Under the pieces are notes generated by a model that was not told the origin of the DNA, made no database searches, and saw only the letters and a list, made by a program, of their open reading frames with translations. From NCBI GenBank assembly GCA_030536995.1, contig JAUNOY010000003.1:123497-187496 (forward strand): 64,000 bases of DNA, read 5' to 3'. The translations under genes and the position numbers were made by a program. Position 1 is the first letter of the stretch, and each line of letters begins with the position of its first letter. This DNA comes from Eubacteriales bacterium (GTDB lineage Bacteria > Bacillota > Clostridia > Lachnospirales > Lachnospiraceae). Of this stretch, positions 8,191 to 17,095 are shown one piece after another.

Positions 8191-8234
8191 TATAAACCTC
8201 TATATTTTTTAACAAATTTTAACAGTTTGTAATT

Positions 8235-9221
8235 TTACAGCAGGTGTTTTCGAAGCTCTGCAGCTTCCATAGCACTCAAATATGCAGGTGCAACATCAAA
8301 GACTGTTTTTGCACCGGACATTCCCTCTTTATTCATTCTATATGCAGCCCTTGCATAGGCTACGATAACAGAAGATGTAAATTCCGGATTTGAATCAAGC
8401 TTAAGACTGTATTCAATCACATGGCTGTTTTCGTTATTCCATCCGGTCTTTCCTGTTCTGATTACAAAACCTCCATGAGGAATTCCGCTATGCTCCTTTT
8501 TCAGTTCTTCTTCTGTTATAAAATGAACAGTTGTATCATAATCAGCAAAATAGTTTGGCATTGTTTTAATCTCTTTTTCAATACGGGCAAGGTCAGCACC
8601 TTCCTCAGCAACAACGAAACACTCTCTTGTATGTTTCTGTCTTGTAGTAAGCTCCGGATTCTCGCCGCTTCTTACTGCTTCCAAAGCTGATTCTACCGGA
8701 ATCGTATACTGCTTTGCATCCTTTACCCCATCAATACGGCGAATAGCATCTGAATGTCCTTGACTTACACCTTTTCCCCAGAATGTATAATCGCTTCCAT
8801 TGGTGAGAATTGCATTTCCCATCATACGGTTCAGCGAAAACATTCCCGGATCCCAGCCTACTGAGATAATTCCTACATGGCCGCCTGCTTTCGCTGTCTT
8901 ATCTACATTATCAAAATGTTCCGGAATTTTTGCATGTGTATCAAAGCTGTCCACCACATTAAACCACTGTGCATACTTCGGTGTCTGTTCAGGTAAATCT
9001 GTAGCACTTCCTCCGCACAGAATGAGAACATCAATCTTATCTTTCATCTTCTCTGCTTCATCAACGGAATAAACCTCTGCTGTCTCTGTGAGAATCTTTA
9101 CTGTTTTCGGGTCACGTCTTGTAAAAACTGCCGCAAGCTCCATATCCGGATTATGCTTAATGGCACATTCCACTCCGCGCCCCAGGTTTCCATATCCCAA
9201 AATACCAATACGAATACTCAT
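8235..9221 (-). CDS. ddh: meso-Diaminopimelate D-dehydrogenase
   Basis: 328 residues, matching the family length. The N-terminal Rossmann motif GILGYGNLGRG binds NADP. CGGSATDLPEQ, SFDTHAKIPEH, SVGWDPGMFSLNR and GKGVSQGHSDAIRRI are characteristic of Ddh. Reaction: one-step NADPH-dependent amination of tetrahydrodipicolinate to meso-DAP, feeding lysine and peptidoglycan synthesis in the cytosol. The ATG at 9221 has AGGAGG nine bases upstream; an in-frame start further upstream lacks one. Monocistronic, with its own promoter and terminator. No lysine riboswitch is visible in the 95 nt leader. Confidence 0.93.
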   Translation of the reverse strand: MSIRIGILGYGNLGRGVECAIKHNPDMELAAVFTRRDPKTVKILTETAEVYSVDEAEKMKDKIDVLILCGGSATDLPEQTPKYAQWFNVVDSFDTHAKIPEHFDNVDKTAKAGGHVGIISVGWDPGMFSLNRMMGNAILTNGSDYTFWGKGVSQGHSDAIRRIDGVKDAKQYTIPVESALEAVRSGENPELTTRQKHTRECFVVAEEGADLARIEKEIKTMPNYFADYDTTVHFITEEELKKEHSGIPHGGFVIRTGKTGWNNENSHVIEYSLKLDSNPEFTSSVIVAYARAAYRMNKEGMSGAKTVFDVAPAYLSAMEAAELRKHLL

Positions 9222-9314
9222 TTCACATTTCCTCCTGTCATCCATGTAACACATCTGCCATATTCATTTTCGGCAGCAACGTGTGAACAGTTATTATTTC
9301 TTTAACACTTTAAC

Positions 9315-9343
9315 ATATTAATATCTGCGAAATAATTTGTCAA
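9315..9343 (-). promoter_or_regulatory. Promoter of ddh
   Basis: -35 TTGACA (9338-9343), 17 bp spacer, -10 TAATAT (9315-9320). A direct repeat TGTTAAAG/TGTTAAAG lies just downstream of the -10. Confidence 0.8.
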
Positions 9344-9361
9344 TTCCCTATTTTATTTTTT

Positions 9362-9994
9362 TTAACAGCAGAGAAGACCTCCTCCGGGACAGCACAGATT
9401 ACACGCAAGATTTGCAAGGCAGAGTTTCATACAGAAATCATTTCCCGCGGTTGGCATTCCTCCAAAAGGACTCTGTTGCTCCTGATACCAGGTTCCACCG
9501 CCCTCCATTCTCTGAAGCATCATACGATATTGTCCGTTATCCGGCTCCATCCGTACTGCTTCGCGCATATATTTTAGTGCATTTACATTATTCCCCATTC
9601 CCATATGTGCCATAGCCGCCAGATAATTCCACTGGGCATTACGCTGGGAAAGTGTATCAAGTACATGAAGTGCTTCTTTATAATGGCCACTCTGCACATA
9701 ATTGGCTGCTGCCTGCCTGCGCATGGTTTCCTCATCCTGATAGGTACTGTTTTTCTGTCCGCTAAAGCCGCCAAAGGGATCGTAACTATCATAGCCGCTT
9801 CCCTGTTCACGCTCACGCATTATCTGCTCGTAAGCCTGCTGCACTTCTTTAAACTTTTCTTCTGCCTGTGCCTTATTAGGATTATTAATATTTGCATCGG
9901 GATGATACTGTCGGCTCAATTTTCGGTAAGCCTTCTTTATTTCCTCATCTGATGCATTTCTGGGTATCCCCAGTACGCTATATGGATCTAACAT
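9362..9994 (-). CDS. DnaJ-domain protein with TPR-like region and Cys-rich tail
   Basis: 210 residues. The J domain is at about 1-65 with the HPD motif (YHPDANIN) needed to stimulate Hsp70 ATPase. A Gly-rich segment (about 66-80) and two TPR-like helical hairpins (about 90-160) follow. The tail (about 188-210) has six cysteines, including LCC at the very end. It lacks the zinc-finger and substrate domains of true DnaJ, so it is a specialised co-chaperone. The start overlaps the DUF5685 gene by 17 bp, so the two are translationally linked. The client is unknown; the Cys tail could bind metal or membrane lipid. Confidence 0.8.
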   Translation of the reverse strand: MLDPYSVLGIPRNASDEEIKKAYRKLSRQYHPDANINNPNKAQAEEKFKEVQQAYEQIMREREQGSGYDSYDPFGGFSGQKNSTYQDEETMRRQAAANYVQSGHYKEALHVLDTLSQRNAQWNYLAAMAHMGMGNNVNALKYMREAVRMEPDNGQYRMMLQRMEGGGTWYQEQQSPFGGMPTAGNDFCMKLCLANLACNLCCPGGGLLCC

Positions 9995-10835
9995 CTTCTT
10001 TTTTCTCCTGTGCTTCCTTCCTTTTTTTTCCTACTGTTTCAAATCGGCACCATACTCCTGAATATAGAATATTTCTGAGAATATCTGCGTACATTATAAT
10101 AGGAAGTTTCTCAAATTCCCGACATGCTTCCGCCATCATCATCATGAGAAGATTTTTTACATGTTCATGGAACCATTCCATTTTATATTCTTCTGAAAAA
10201 GGATTGTAATTCCCGTTTTTCACATCATCTTCCACATCATCATAGGCGTCCAGAAGATAAATAAATTTTCCAAGGTAAAATCCCATTTTTCTGAGCGATT
10301 TTGCCCACATGTCTTCCTTCCATACAAATATTTCTTCCATAATATGGCCAAAACAGCCTGATATTTTATCAATATCCTTTTCTCCTGCTTTTTCCATGGC
10401 AGAAATTTCCTCCAGAAGCTCTATAATTCTTGCAGATTTCTCCGGATATTTCTCAAGAAGACGTTTATTTTTACCTGAAAGAAGCTTTGCATACCCTAAT
10501 CTGGAGATTCTTTTTTCATCATTCCAGTCATCCATACACTTGTAGTACGTAAACAGTATGTTCATATCTGCCGCATATTCCGTAATCTCATTCTGTCTTA
10601 TCTGCTGCTTTCGGGCAGGATGAACAATACATCTGCGAGCTCCCTGCTCTGTATCAGGTTCATAGAGCGCACTGAGAAGAAGCACTACAAACGTCATATC
10701 ATAAGTAAGTGAAATCTGTCCGGAAAATCCGTATTTATCTTTCAGCACATGGCAGAGTCCACAGTAAAAGGTACGATATAAATCGTAGTCTTTAAACTTC
10801 ATTTCCGGTTTATTCATCACTACATAACCAAACAT
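9978..10835 (-). CDS. DUF5685 family protein
   Basis: 285 residues, mostly helical, opening with [13 protein letters not shown] and carrying [13 protein letters not shown], the conserved start of DUF5685 proteins. [10 protein letters not shown] acidic motif lies near residue 200 and could bind metal, but no catalytic activity is established. No signal peptide. It is the middle gene of a three-gene operon: one base after the zinc-ribbon gene and overlapping the DnaJ-domain gene. A joint role with the co-chaperone is inferred from this tight linkage. Confidence 0.75.
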   Translation of the reverse strand: MFGYVVMNKPEMKFKDYDLYRTFYCGLCHVLKDKYGFSGQISLTYDMTFVVLLLSALYEPDTEQGARRCIVHPARKQQIRQNEITEYAADMNILFTYYKCMDDWNDEKRISRLGYAKLLSGKNKRLLEKYPEKSARIIELLEEISAMEKAGEKDIDKISGCFGHIMEEIFVWKEDMWAKSLRKMGFYLGKFIYLLDAYDDVEDDVKNGNYNPFSEEYKMEWFHEHVKNLLMMMMAEACREFEKLPIIMYADILRNILYSGVWCRFETVGKKRKEAQEKKEDVRSI

Positions 10836-10836
10836 C

Positions 10837-11244
10837 TTAACTCCTCTTGATAAACTTCACATGGCATTTCGGACATTCAATCTCAATCTTGCCTTTTCCT
10901 CTAGGGATTCTAATTTTCTGTCCACAACCGGGACAGGTATAAATATGATGCGTCTTTCTCTGCTCCATCATACTCTTTTCTTTACTGAATTGCGTACGAA
11001 GCTTCTGTGTCATAGACAGATACTTCTGATTTTCCGCATATCGTTTCGGAATATTTCTTGACAGCATACGGAAATATGTATAAATGATTGCAGCCAGTCC
11101 AAGGGTATCTAAAAGCCCTCCCATTGGCGATTTCCGTAAAAAAAGAGCCAGAACAATACATACCAGGGCAACTCCCATGGTAAATCTGGCAAACTGATCC
11201 GCACCGTAACGTCCCTGCATAAACTTATTCAACTTGTCTCTCAT
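10837..11244 (-). CDS. Membrane protein with C-terminal zinc ribbon
   Basis: 135 residues. Two close hydrophobic segments (about 20-35 and 43-58) form a membrane hairpin. A basic helix follows, and then a zinc ribbon with CPGCG and CPKCH pairs near the C-terminus. The ATG at 11244 has AAAGAGG upstream; the longer frame from 11298 runs back into the promoter and is not used. First gene of the operon with DUF5685 and the DnaJ-domain gene. It may tether the complex to the membrane; that is inference. Confidence 0.7.
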   Translation of the reverse strand: MRDKLNKFMQGRYGADQFARFTMGVALVCIVLALFLRKSPMGGLLDTLGLAAIIYTYFRMLSRNIPKRYAENQKYLSMTQKLRTQFSKEKSMMEQRKTHHIYTCPGCGQKIRIPRGKGKIEIECPKCHVKFIKRS

Positions 11245-11278
11245 AAAATCTACCTCTTTTACAATGAAATTAAAACTC

Positions 11279-11307
11279 ATTGTAACACAAAAAAACAATT
11301 ACCACAA
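11279..11307 (-). promoter_or_regulatory. Promoter of the zinc-ribbon/DUF5685/DnaJ operon
   Basis: -35 TTGTGG (11302-11307), 17 bp spacer, extended -10 TGTTACAAT with the TACAAT hexamer at 11279-11284. Confidence 0.65.
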
Positions 11308-11357
11308 TCCACCAGCCGCATTGTTCACAGAAAAAGCACGGATTTCCCTTTCAGAGT

Positions 11358-11397
11358 AAAAAATCCCCCGTTTCATGCCCAAAAGCAGAAACGGGGA
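11358..11397 (-). terminator. Intrinsic terminator of the DUF1002/acetyltransferase operon
   Basis: Minus strand CCCCGTTT, 15-base loop, AAACGGGG, then ATTTTTT. Confidence 0.85.
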
Positions 11398-11411
11398 ACT
11401 TCCCTGACATA

Positions 11412-11921
11412 TCAAATTTCTTTCAGAAGAATATAACGGGTAAGCCCTCCATAGCATTTTACCCTTTTTTTCACTTCATATCCGTGTCTTTGCATATTTC
11501 TGAGACTATAGATATTATCCGGATGAACGGTGCACATCAAAAAAGAAAAGTGTTCTCTGTCAAGAACTTCTTCTGCTTTCTCAATCATTTTTCCCTGAAG
11601 ACCATTCCCTCTCCATGCGCTTCCTACAACTGCCGAGTCCATTACCGCAACCTTCCTCAGACTCTCTTCCTCAAAATCAAGAAATAATCCCAAATTCTCC
11701 GAAAGCTCCGGTTGCTTTACAAGAAAGAATCCTGCAATTTCATCACTGTCGGAAACTGCTGTGATTACAAATCCCTTTCCGCTTAAATGCTCTTTTACAT
11801 AAGCTTCATCGTCTGCAACGAACCAGTCCGGATGTGCAGGATTATGAGAAGCTTCCTCCATCAGTCTCATAATCCCGTCTATATCCCGGATTTCTGCTTT
11901 TCTTATCGTAAAGTTCATCAT
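11412..11921 (-). CDS. GNAT family N-acetyltransferase
   Basis: 169 residues with one GNAT fold. The acetyl-CoA site appears as VVGSAWRGNGLQGKMI (about 98-113) in place of the canonical Q/RxxGxG/A, followed by CTVHPDNIYSLRNMQRHGYE typical of motif B. Substrate unknown. The gene starts 18 bp after the DUF1002 stop and ends at a strong terminator, so it is the second gene of that operon. Two adjacent ATG codons (11921 and 11918) are possible starts; only a weak AAGG precedes them. Confidence 0.8.
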   Translation of the reverse strand: MMNFTIRKAEIRDIDGIMRLMEEASHNPAHPDWFVADDEAYVKEHLSGKGFVITAVSDSDEIAGFFLVKQPELSENLGLFLDFEEESLRKVAVMDSAVVGSAWRGNGLQGKMIEKAEEVLDREHFSFLMCTVHPDNIYSLRNMQRHGYEVKKRVKCYGGLTRYILLKEI

Positions 11922-11939
11922 CTCGAAAAACCTTCGGAA

Positions 11940-13457
11940 TTATTCTTCAAGTTCTCCTTCCAATGCTCCTTCTGCTGAAGATGTGTCTTCAGCGTATTCT
12001 TCTTCTGTAGATGTCTCTCCGTAAAGCTTCTCAAAGAATTTCATAGTATCTTTATAAAGAGTCGTCTTATCCTCTTCTGTTATATCAGTAAGTGCCTCAA
12101 TTGCTGCTGCACTCTCATCCTGACCGAAGATTTTCTTAAGTCCTTTATCCAGCATATTCAGCTCTGTTGTCATATACATCTCTGTTCCGTCTGCAACATA
12201 AGTATCTGTACCATTTACAAGAATATCCAGATAGAGCTTCTTAACCTCCTTTGTCAGAGCCTCCGCTGTCTTCTCATCAAGTACAGGAGCTGTCGCATCC
12301 TCACCCATTGCTGTGTGGAGAGCATCTGTATCTCCATAATACTCTCCGGTAAAGAATGTATCTGCCTGATTAAAATAGTACATCTGGTCTTCTGTCAATG
12401 AAGATGTATCAAACTCTGAAATCGCATCAGCAGAAGAGGAATCACCTTCTCCTACAGTTTCTCCATCTTCTGTCCATTCATCCTCTGTCCATTCATCTTC
12501 TTCCGGAGCGCTGCCTTCCACCATACCTGTTTCCTGTTCAAGTCCCGGATCTTCTGTAGAACTTGCCACGATATCATCGCCAAGAATGCTGTCATCCAGC
12601 CCTGCAACAATGCTGTCTCCGTCCACGATTTCACCTGCATCTACCGTAACGTCATCCTCATCGTCAAGTTCTCCGACTTCCTCACTGGACACATTTCCAT
12701 CTACCATCTCCAGAGTTGCAGCCATATCTTCGTAATTGTAATCCTGCTGTGCGATTTCCACCAGAAGATCTACGATATCACCAATCTGTTCATCTGTTAA
12801 CGAAACACCGTTCTCATTTGCAACATTAATTACAATATTATAGATAGAATCTACATCCTGGATACCATTCTTGATAACTTCCATCTTTGCCTTGTTGATA
12901 ACAGTTGTGGCGTCATTTTTACCGACCTGATCAGCAAGGTTTCCAGTCACTACCATCTCTTCTGTAGCGATTTCTTTCTTTGTCTCATCAAGTTTCTCTC
13001 CTGTAGCTGTCTCGTATGCCATCTGAATTCCTGTAAGAGCACCTGTTCCTGATACCTCGAAAGGACACGCCGCCACAACTTCGCAATTCTTTACGCCGGA
13101 AGTAGAAAGCGTAGTCGCAATCATATTACAGGTTACCCAGTTAAGGTTCGCTGTACGAACTCTGATTCCTCCTGACTGGGTTGGTTTCACGTACGCGCTG
13201 CTGACAGTTCTTGTACCAATCTGCTCAAGAGGAACATAAGAGCTTAAATGTTCTCTCTCATCCTGGTTTGTGATGGTAAGAATCTGCACATCATTTTTGT
13301 TCACCTTGAAATATCTCAGCATAGTCTCTTTCTGTTCCTCTGTAAGGTCAGCTCCAAGAGTAACAACTTTAACGGAATCAGCCATTGCCGGCACTGCGCT
13401 TCCTGCAATAAGACACATACTGCAAAGTAAAATACCTGCTAATTTGCTTTTCTTCAT
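11940..13457 (-). CDS. Secreted DUF1002 family protein (YpuA-like)
   Basis: 505 residues. Signal peptide about 1-26 (MKKSKLAGILL to AMA), then a DUF1002 domain (about 28-250) with the typical start KVVTLGADLTEEQKETML. A long acidic region rich in Glu, Asp and Ser (about 250-350) includes a short EDEWTEDEW repeat, and a C-terminal helical part (about 355-480) follows. Family members such as B. subtilis YpuA are envelope proteins of unknown function. The family segment is followed here by about 250 extra residues. GGAGG precedes the ATG. Confidence 0.8.
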   Translation of the reverse strand: MKKSKLAGILLCSMCLIAGSAVPAMADSVKVVTLGADLTEEQKETMLRYFKVNKNDVQILTITNQDEREHLSSYVPLEQIGTRTVSSAYVKPTQSGGIRVRTANLNWVTCNMIATTLSTSGVKNCEVVAACPFEVSGTGALTGIQMAYETATGEKLDETKKEIATEEMVVTGNLADQVGKNDATTVINKAKMEVIKNGIQDVDSIYNIVINVANENGVSLTDEQIGDIVDLLVEIAQQDYNYEDMAATLEMVDGNVSSEEVGELDDEDDVTVDAGEIVDGDSIVAGLDDSILGDDIVASSTEDPGLEQETGMVEGSAPEEDEWTEDEWTEDGETVGEGDSSSADAISEFDTSSLTEDQMYYFNQADTFFTGEYYGDTDALHTAMGEDATAPVLDEKTAEALTKEVKKLYLDILVNGTDTYVADGTEMYMTTELNMLDKGLKKIFGQDESAAAIEALTDITEEDKTTLYKDTMKFFEKLYGETSTEEEYAEDTSSAEGALEGELEE

Positions 13458-13503
13458 ATTATATTCCTCCCTGAATTATGATTCATTTTCATTAGATACG
13501 GCT

Positions 13504-13512
13504 ATTATAACA
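13504..13512 (-). promoter_or_regulatory. Extended -10 promoter of the DUF1002 gene
   Basis: Minus strand TGTTATAAT, with TATAAT at 13504-13509. No good -35 at 17 bp. Confidence 0.6.
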
Positions 13513-13580
13513 TACTTTTTCAGGTATCTGTAATTTATAATTACTTTTTCGACATTTTCTCAGCTTCCCTCTTCTTCGGA

Positions 13581-14138
13581 TTACAGATAACCAAGCCCTT
13601 CCAGAAGAATCTTCAATCCGATGAGAATCAGAATGATTCCTCCGCAGCATTCCGCCTTCGATTTATATTTCATCCCGAAAATACTTCCAATCTTTACACC
13701 AAGAGCAGAACAGACAAAGGTCACAACTCCGATGAAAGAAACAGCCGGAAGAATCGATACCTTCAGAAAGGCCAGTGTCACGCCCACTGCAAGAGCATCG
13801 ATACTCGTTGCAACTGCAAGCACCAACATGGAGCGAGCCGACATGGAGCAGTCTGTACACTCTTCCTCCCCGAACGCTTCCCGAATCATACTTCCACCAA
13901 TGAATGCCAGAAGCAAAAACGCAATCCAGTGCGCATAGCCTGTTATCATATCTGTGAAAAAGCGGCCGCCGATATACCCCATAAGCGGCATTAGTGCCTG
14001 AAATCCACCGAACCAGGCACCAGCTGTACACATATGCTTACCATTTATTTTTCCCAGCGAAAGTCCCTTGCAAACAGATACGGCAAAGGCATCCATGGAG
14101 AGCCCTACAGCCAGGATAAAAAGTTCCAAAATACTCAT
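13581..14138 (-). CDS. mntP: Manganese efflux pump MntP
   Basis: 185 residues with six membrane segments in two inverted halves. The family acidic motifs are present: LSMDAFAVSVCKG (Asp16) and ATSIDALAVGVTLAF, plus GxxxG-rich helices. Family role: Mn2+ export across the cell membrane. It starts 24 bp after the Ca/Na exchanger gene, so the two form a cation-export operon. No yybP-ykoY Mn riboswitch is visible upstream, which is unusual for MntP in Firmicutes. Confidence 0.92.
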   Translation of the reverse strand: MSILELFILAVGLSMDAFAVSVCKGLSLGKINGKHMCTAGAWFGGFQALMPLMGYIGGRFFTDMITGYAHWIAFLLLAFIGGSMIREAFGEEECTDCSMSARSMLVLAVATSIDALAVGVTLAFLKVSILPAVSFIGVVTFVCSALGVKIGSIFGMKYKSKAECCGGIILILIGLKILLEGLGYL

Positions 14139-14162
14139 TTTATCTCCTGTGCAATTTCTTTC

Positions 14163-15101
14163 TTATCTTACCAGATAAATAAAATATCCTGCATAAGCTA
14201 CAAGAAAGAGGATTCCTCCCCATCTGCGGAGTTCTTTATTTTTCAGAACACAGAGCCACAAAAGAACTGCTGCTCCGATACATACAATTCCGTCCACAAG
14301 GAAACGTGCTGCATCATATGGAATCGGACAGACAAGGCTTGTTGTTCCAAGCACAAACAGAATATTAAAAATATTGCTGCCCACAATATTTCCAATTGCA
14401 ATATCCGCCTGTCCCTTCTTCGCTGCCATTACAGATGTGACAAGTTCCGGAAGAGATGTTCCGAACGCCACAATAGTAAGACCGATCAATCTGTCGCTCA
14501 TCCCCAGTTCTGAAGCGATGGCAGAGGCACTGTCTACTGTGATATCACTTCCAATGACAACAGCTGCAAGACCTGCAACCGTAACAAGCAGAAGCTTCCA
14601 CATAGGCTGCATCTGATGAGGACAGGAATCCGGCTCTCCTTCTTTCCTTCCCTTATACGCTGTATAAAATAAATATGCAAGAAACAGCAAGAACAGAATC
14701 CACAGAACCACTCCTGTGACGCGGTTCAATTTTCCCATGGTATTTCCCAGAACGACCAGAACAACTGTGATAAAGATCGTAAAAGGAATTTCAATCATTA
14801 CTGTATTCTTCTGCACCTTCAGGGCTGTGATGCAGGCTGTGATTCCAAGAATCAGCAGAATATTCAAGATATTGCTGCCCAGAATATTTCCAATGGAAAT
14901 TCCCGTGGAGCCCTTAAAGCCCGCAGAAATACTGATTGCAGCCTCTGGCGCACTTGTGCCGAAAGCAACAATTGTAAGACCAATGACTATCTGGGGAATT
15001 CTGAATTTCTCAGCAATGCCGGATGCGCCTGCCACAAAAAAATCCGCTCCCTTGATCAGCAGTATGAAGCCGACGACTAATAATACAAGATTTAATATCA
15101 T
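14163..15101 (-). CDS. Calcium/sodium antiporter (CaCA family, YrbG-like)
   Basis: 312 residues with about ten membrane helices. Both alpha repeats are visible: TIVAFGTSAPEAAISI (about 45-60) with GNILGSNILNILLILG, and TIVAFGTSLPELVTSV with GNIVGSNIFNILFVLG. Family role: Na+- or K+-coupled Ca2+ extrusion. I chose the ATG at 15101 (GGAAGG just upstream) over an in-frame GTG at 15113, which lacks a site. First gene of the operon with mntP. Confidence 0.88.
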   Translation of the reverse strand: MILNLVLLVVGFILLIKGADFFVAGASGIAEKFRIPQIVIGLTIVAFGTSAPEAAISISAGFKGSTGISIGNILGSNILNILLILGITACITALKVQKNTVMIEIPFTIFITVVLVVLGNTMGKLNRVTGVVLWILFLLFLAYLFYTAYKGRKEGEPDSCPHQMQPMWKLLLVTVAGLAAVVIGSDITVDSASAIASELGMSDRLIGLTIVAFGTSLPELVTSVMAAKKGQADIAIGNIVGSNIFNILFVLGTTSLVCPIPYDAARFLVDGIVCIGAAVLLWLCVLKNKELRRWGGILFLVAYAGYFIYLVR

Positions 15102-15170
15102 ATTACCTTCCACTCTTTCTATATATTTTCTGCAGAATCCGGGTTTTCCCTATCCTGCGGCATATAGTTG

Positions 15171-15179
15171 AGTATATCA
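15171..15179 (-). promoter_or_regulatory. Extended -10 promoter of the Ca/Na exchanger-mntP operon
   Basis: Minus strand TGATATACT with the hexamer at 15171-15176. The -35 is poor (TAGTGA). Confidence 0.45.
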
Positions 15180-15285
15180 TACTTTCTTTCTCTTCACTAT
15201 ACCTAAAATACAGAAACAGGTTTTCTTTTGCTCCTTTTTATTTTCTCTTAATTTCACTTTTGATATGGTAAAATCAGTCTGATGG

Positions 15286-15294
15286 TGTTATAAT
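15286..15294 (+). promoter_or_regulatory. Extended -10 promoter of the small acidic membrane protein
   Basis: TGTTATAAT with TATAAT at 15289-15294. Weak -35 (TGGTAA). The leader is about 60 nt. Confidence 0.55.
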
Positions 15295-15359
15295 ATCCGT
15301 ATCTGAAAACGGCAGAAAATCTGGTTCCGTTTATATAAAAATGAGAGGATGGTGTAATT

Positions 15360-15581
15360 ATGAATATTAAAATCGAGGAATTATTATCAGCATTAAAGAA
15401 AAAAGACGAAGAGAAACAGAAAAATACAGTCCTCTGGGCATTGGCAATTATCGGTGCAGTTGCTGCGGTGGCAGGTATTGCATTTGCAGTTTATCGTTTC
15501 TTTACCCCGGATTATCTGGAAGATTTTGAAGAAGACTTCGACGACGATTTCGATGACTACTTCGAGGATGACGAAGACTGA
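15360..15581 (+). CDS. Small single-pass membrane protein with acidic tail (unrecognised)
   Basis: 73 residues. A charged amphipathic N-terminus (about 1-22, many Lys and Glu) is followed by one membrane helix (about 24-47) and a C-terminal tail (about 50-73) made almost only of Asp, Glu, Phe and Tyr with a recurring DF/EDD pattern. I do not recognise the family. It has its own promoter and a terminator straight after, so it is a free-standing gene. The acidic tail could bind divalent cations or a basic partner; that is inference. Confidence 0.75.
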   Translation: MNIKIEELLSALKKKDEEKQKNTVLWALAIIGAVAAVAGIAFAVYRFFTPDYLEDFEEDFDDDFDDYFEDDED

Positions 15582-15609
15582 TTTTTCCCATATTAATTAA
15601 AATAACAAG

Positions 15610-15637
15610 TAGCTCCGGCATGTTCCGGAGCTATTTT
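15610..15637 (+). terminator. Intrinsic terminator of the small acidic protein gene
   Basis: TAGCTCCGG, six-base loop, CCGGAGCTA, then a short T-run. Confidence 0.75.
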
Positions 15638-15656
15638 ACTGAATGGAGGAAGTCCT

Positions 15657-17030
15657 ATGAAAAAAGGCGAAATTTATGAAGGTACTATTGAAAAAGTAGA
15701 TTTTCCAAATAAAGGACGGGTAATGGTCGGTGATGAAAAAGTCACCGTCAAAAACGGAATTCCGGGACAGAAAATCCGCTTTATGATCAATAAAAAGCGT
15801 TCCGGGCGTGCAGAAGGCCGCCTTATGGAAGTTCTGGAACACTCTCCGCTGGAAACACGCACTCCCGTCTGCAGCATTTTCCCGGATTGCGGGGGATGTA
15901 TGTACCAAACTATGGATTATGAAGAACAGCTTCGAATGAAAGAGCGTCAGGTGCGCGATCTTCTGGATGCAGCTCTTAAAGAAGGCGGACAGTCTTCCTA
16001 CACCTGGGAGGGAATCCACGGAAGCCCTATTGAATTTGGATACCGCAATAAAATGGAGTTTTCCTTCGGCGATGAGTATAAGGACGGTCCGCTTTCTCTC
16101 GGACTTCACAAAAAAGGAAGTACCTACGATGTACTGAACGCATATGACTGTAAACTGGTGCACGAAGATATGACAAAAATCCTTGCCTGTGTCCATAAAT
16201 ATTTCAAAGACAAAAATGTTTCTTATTATAAAAAGCTACAACATATCGGCTATCTTCGCCATCTTCTTCTCAGAAGAGGGATTACAAGCGGTGAAATTCT
16301 TGTTCATGTGATTACAACCAGTCAGGAAGAACATGACCTCTCCCCCTTAAAAGAAGAACTTCTCTCTCTTCCTCTTGAGGGCAAAATTGTCGGTATTATG
16401 CATATTATAAACGATTCTCTTTCTGATGTGGTTCAAAGTGACGAGACAAGAATCCTTTACGGACAGGACTATTTCTATGAAACCCTTCTCGGTCTTCGTT
16501 TCAAAATCAGTACCTTCTCCTTCTTCCAGCCCAACTCCCTGGCTGCGGAGATATTGTATTCTGTTGTAAGAAATTACATTGGAGATACGAAAGACAAGGT
16601 TGTTTTCGATCTTTACAGCGGTACGGGAACCATTGCTCAGCTTGCTGCTTCTGTTGCAGATAAAGTCATTGGTGTGGAGATTGTGGAAGACGCAGTAAAA
16701 GCTGCCAGAGAAAACGCCAGACTTAACGGTCTGTCCAACTGCCGCTTTATTGCAGGCGATGTTCTGAAAGTTCTTGACGATCTTACCGAAAAGCCTGATG
16801 TCATCATCCTTGATCCCCCTCGTGACGGCATCCATCCGAAAGCACTGCCGAAGATTCTCTCCTACGGCGTGGAACATATTGTCTATATTTCCTGCAAAGC
16901 TACCAGCCTCGCCCGTGATCTTCCTTTCTTTCTGGAAGCCGGATACCGCCTGGAAAAAGCCTGCTGTGTAGACCAGTTCTGCCAGACTGTACATGTGGAA
17001 ACAGTCGCCCATTTAGTAAAGAAAAAATAA
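15657..17030 (+). CDS. rlmD: 23S rRNA (uracil-C5) methyltransferase, RlmD/RlmCD type
   Basis: 457 residues. TRAM RNA-binding domain at about 1-60; iron-sulfur cysteines Cys72, Cys78, Cys81 (CSIFPDCGGC) and probably the Cys in AYDCKLV; SAM motif FDLYSGTGTIAQ (about 321-332); DPPRDG; catalytic nucleophile Cys413 (YISCKATS) and base Glu448 (HVETVAHL). Reaction: SAM-dependent C5-methylation of uridine in 23S rRNA (U1939 and/or U747). Firmicutes often have one bifunctional RlmCD, so the exact target is uncertain. It stands alone between two terminators. Confidence 0.88.
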   Translation: MKKGEIYEGTIEKVDFPNKGRVMVGDEKVTVKNGIPGQKIRFMINKKRSGRAEGRLMEVLEHSPLETRTPVCSIFPDCGGCMYQTMDYEEQLRMKERQVRDLLDAALKEGGQSSYTWEGIHGSPIEFGYRNKMEFSFGDEYKDGPLSLGLHKKGSTYDVLNAYDCKLVHEDMTKILACVHKYFKDKNVSYYKKLQHIGYLRHLLLRRGITSGEILVHVITTSQEEHDLSPLKEELLSLPLEGKIVGIMHIINDSLSDVVQSDETRILYGQDYFYETLLGLRFKISTFSFFQPNSLAAEILYSVVRNYIGDTKDKVVFDLYSGTGTIAQLAASVADKVIGVEIVEDAVKAARENARLNGLSNCRFIAGDVLKVLDDLTEKPDVIILDPPRDGIHPKALPKILSYGVEHIVYISCKATSLARDLPFFLEAGYRLEKACCVDQFCQTVHVETVAHLVKKK

Positions 17031-17048
17031 TACAATTGCCGGCACACA

Positions 17049-17091
17049 ATAAAGGTCAGGTGTAATCCCTATAGGTTACGCCTGACCTTTT
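17049..17091. terminator. Bidirectional intrinsic terminator
   Basis: AAAGGTCAGGTGTAA and TTACGCCTGACCTTT form a stem of about 15 bp. It ends rlmD (+) and the YjfF-type permease operon (-). Confidence 0.85.
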
Positions 17092-17095
17092 CCTG

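Noticed and set aside
9222-9314. Lysine riboswitch before ddh
   Set aside because: The leader is under 100 nt and lacks the lysine aptamer motifs.
15100-15300. yybP-ykoY manganese riboswitch before the exchanger-mntP operon
   Set aside because: The conserved loops are not visible; only a short imperfect hairpin is present.
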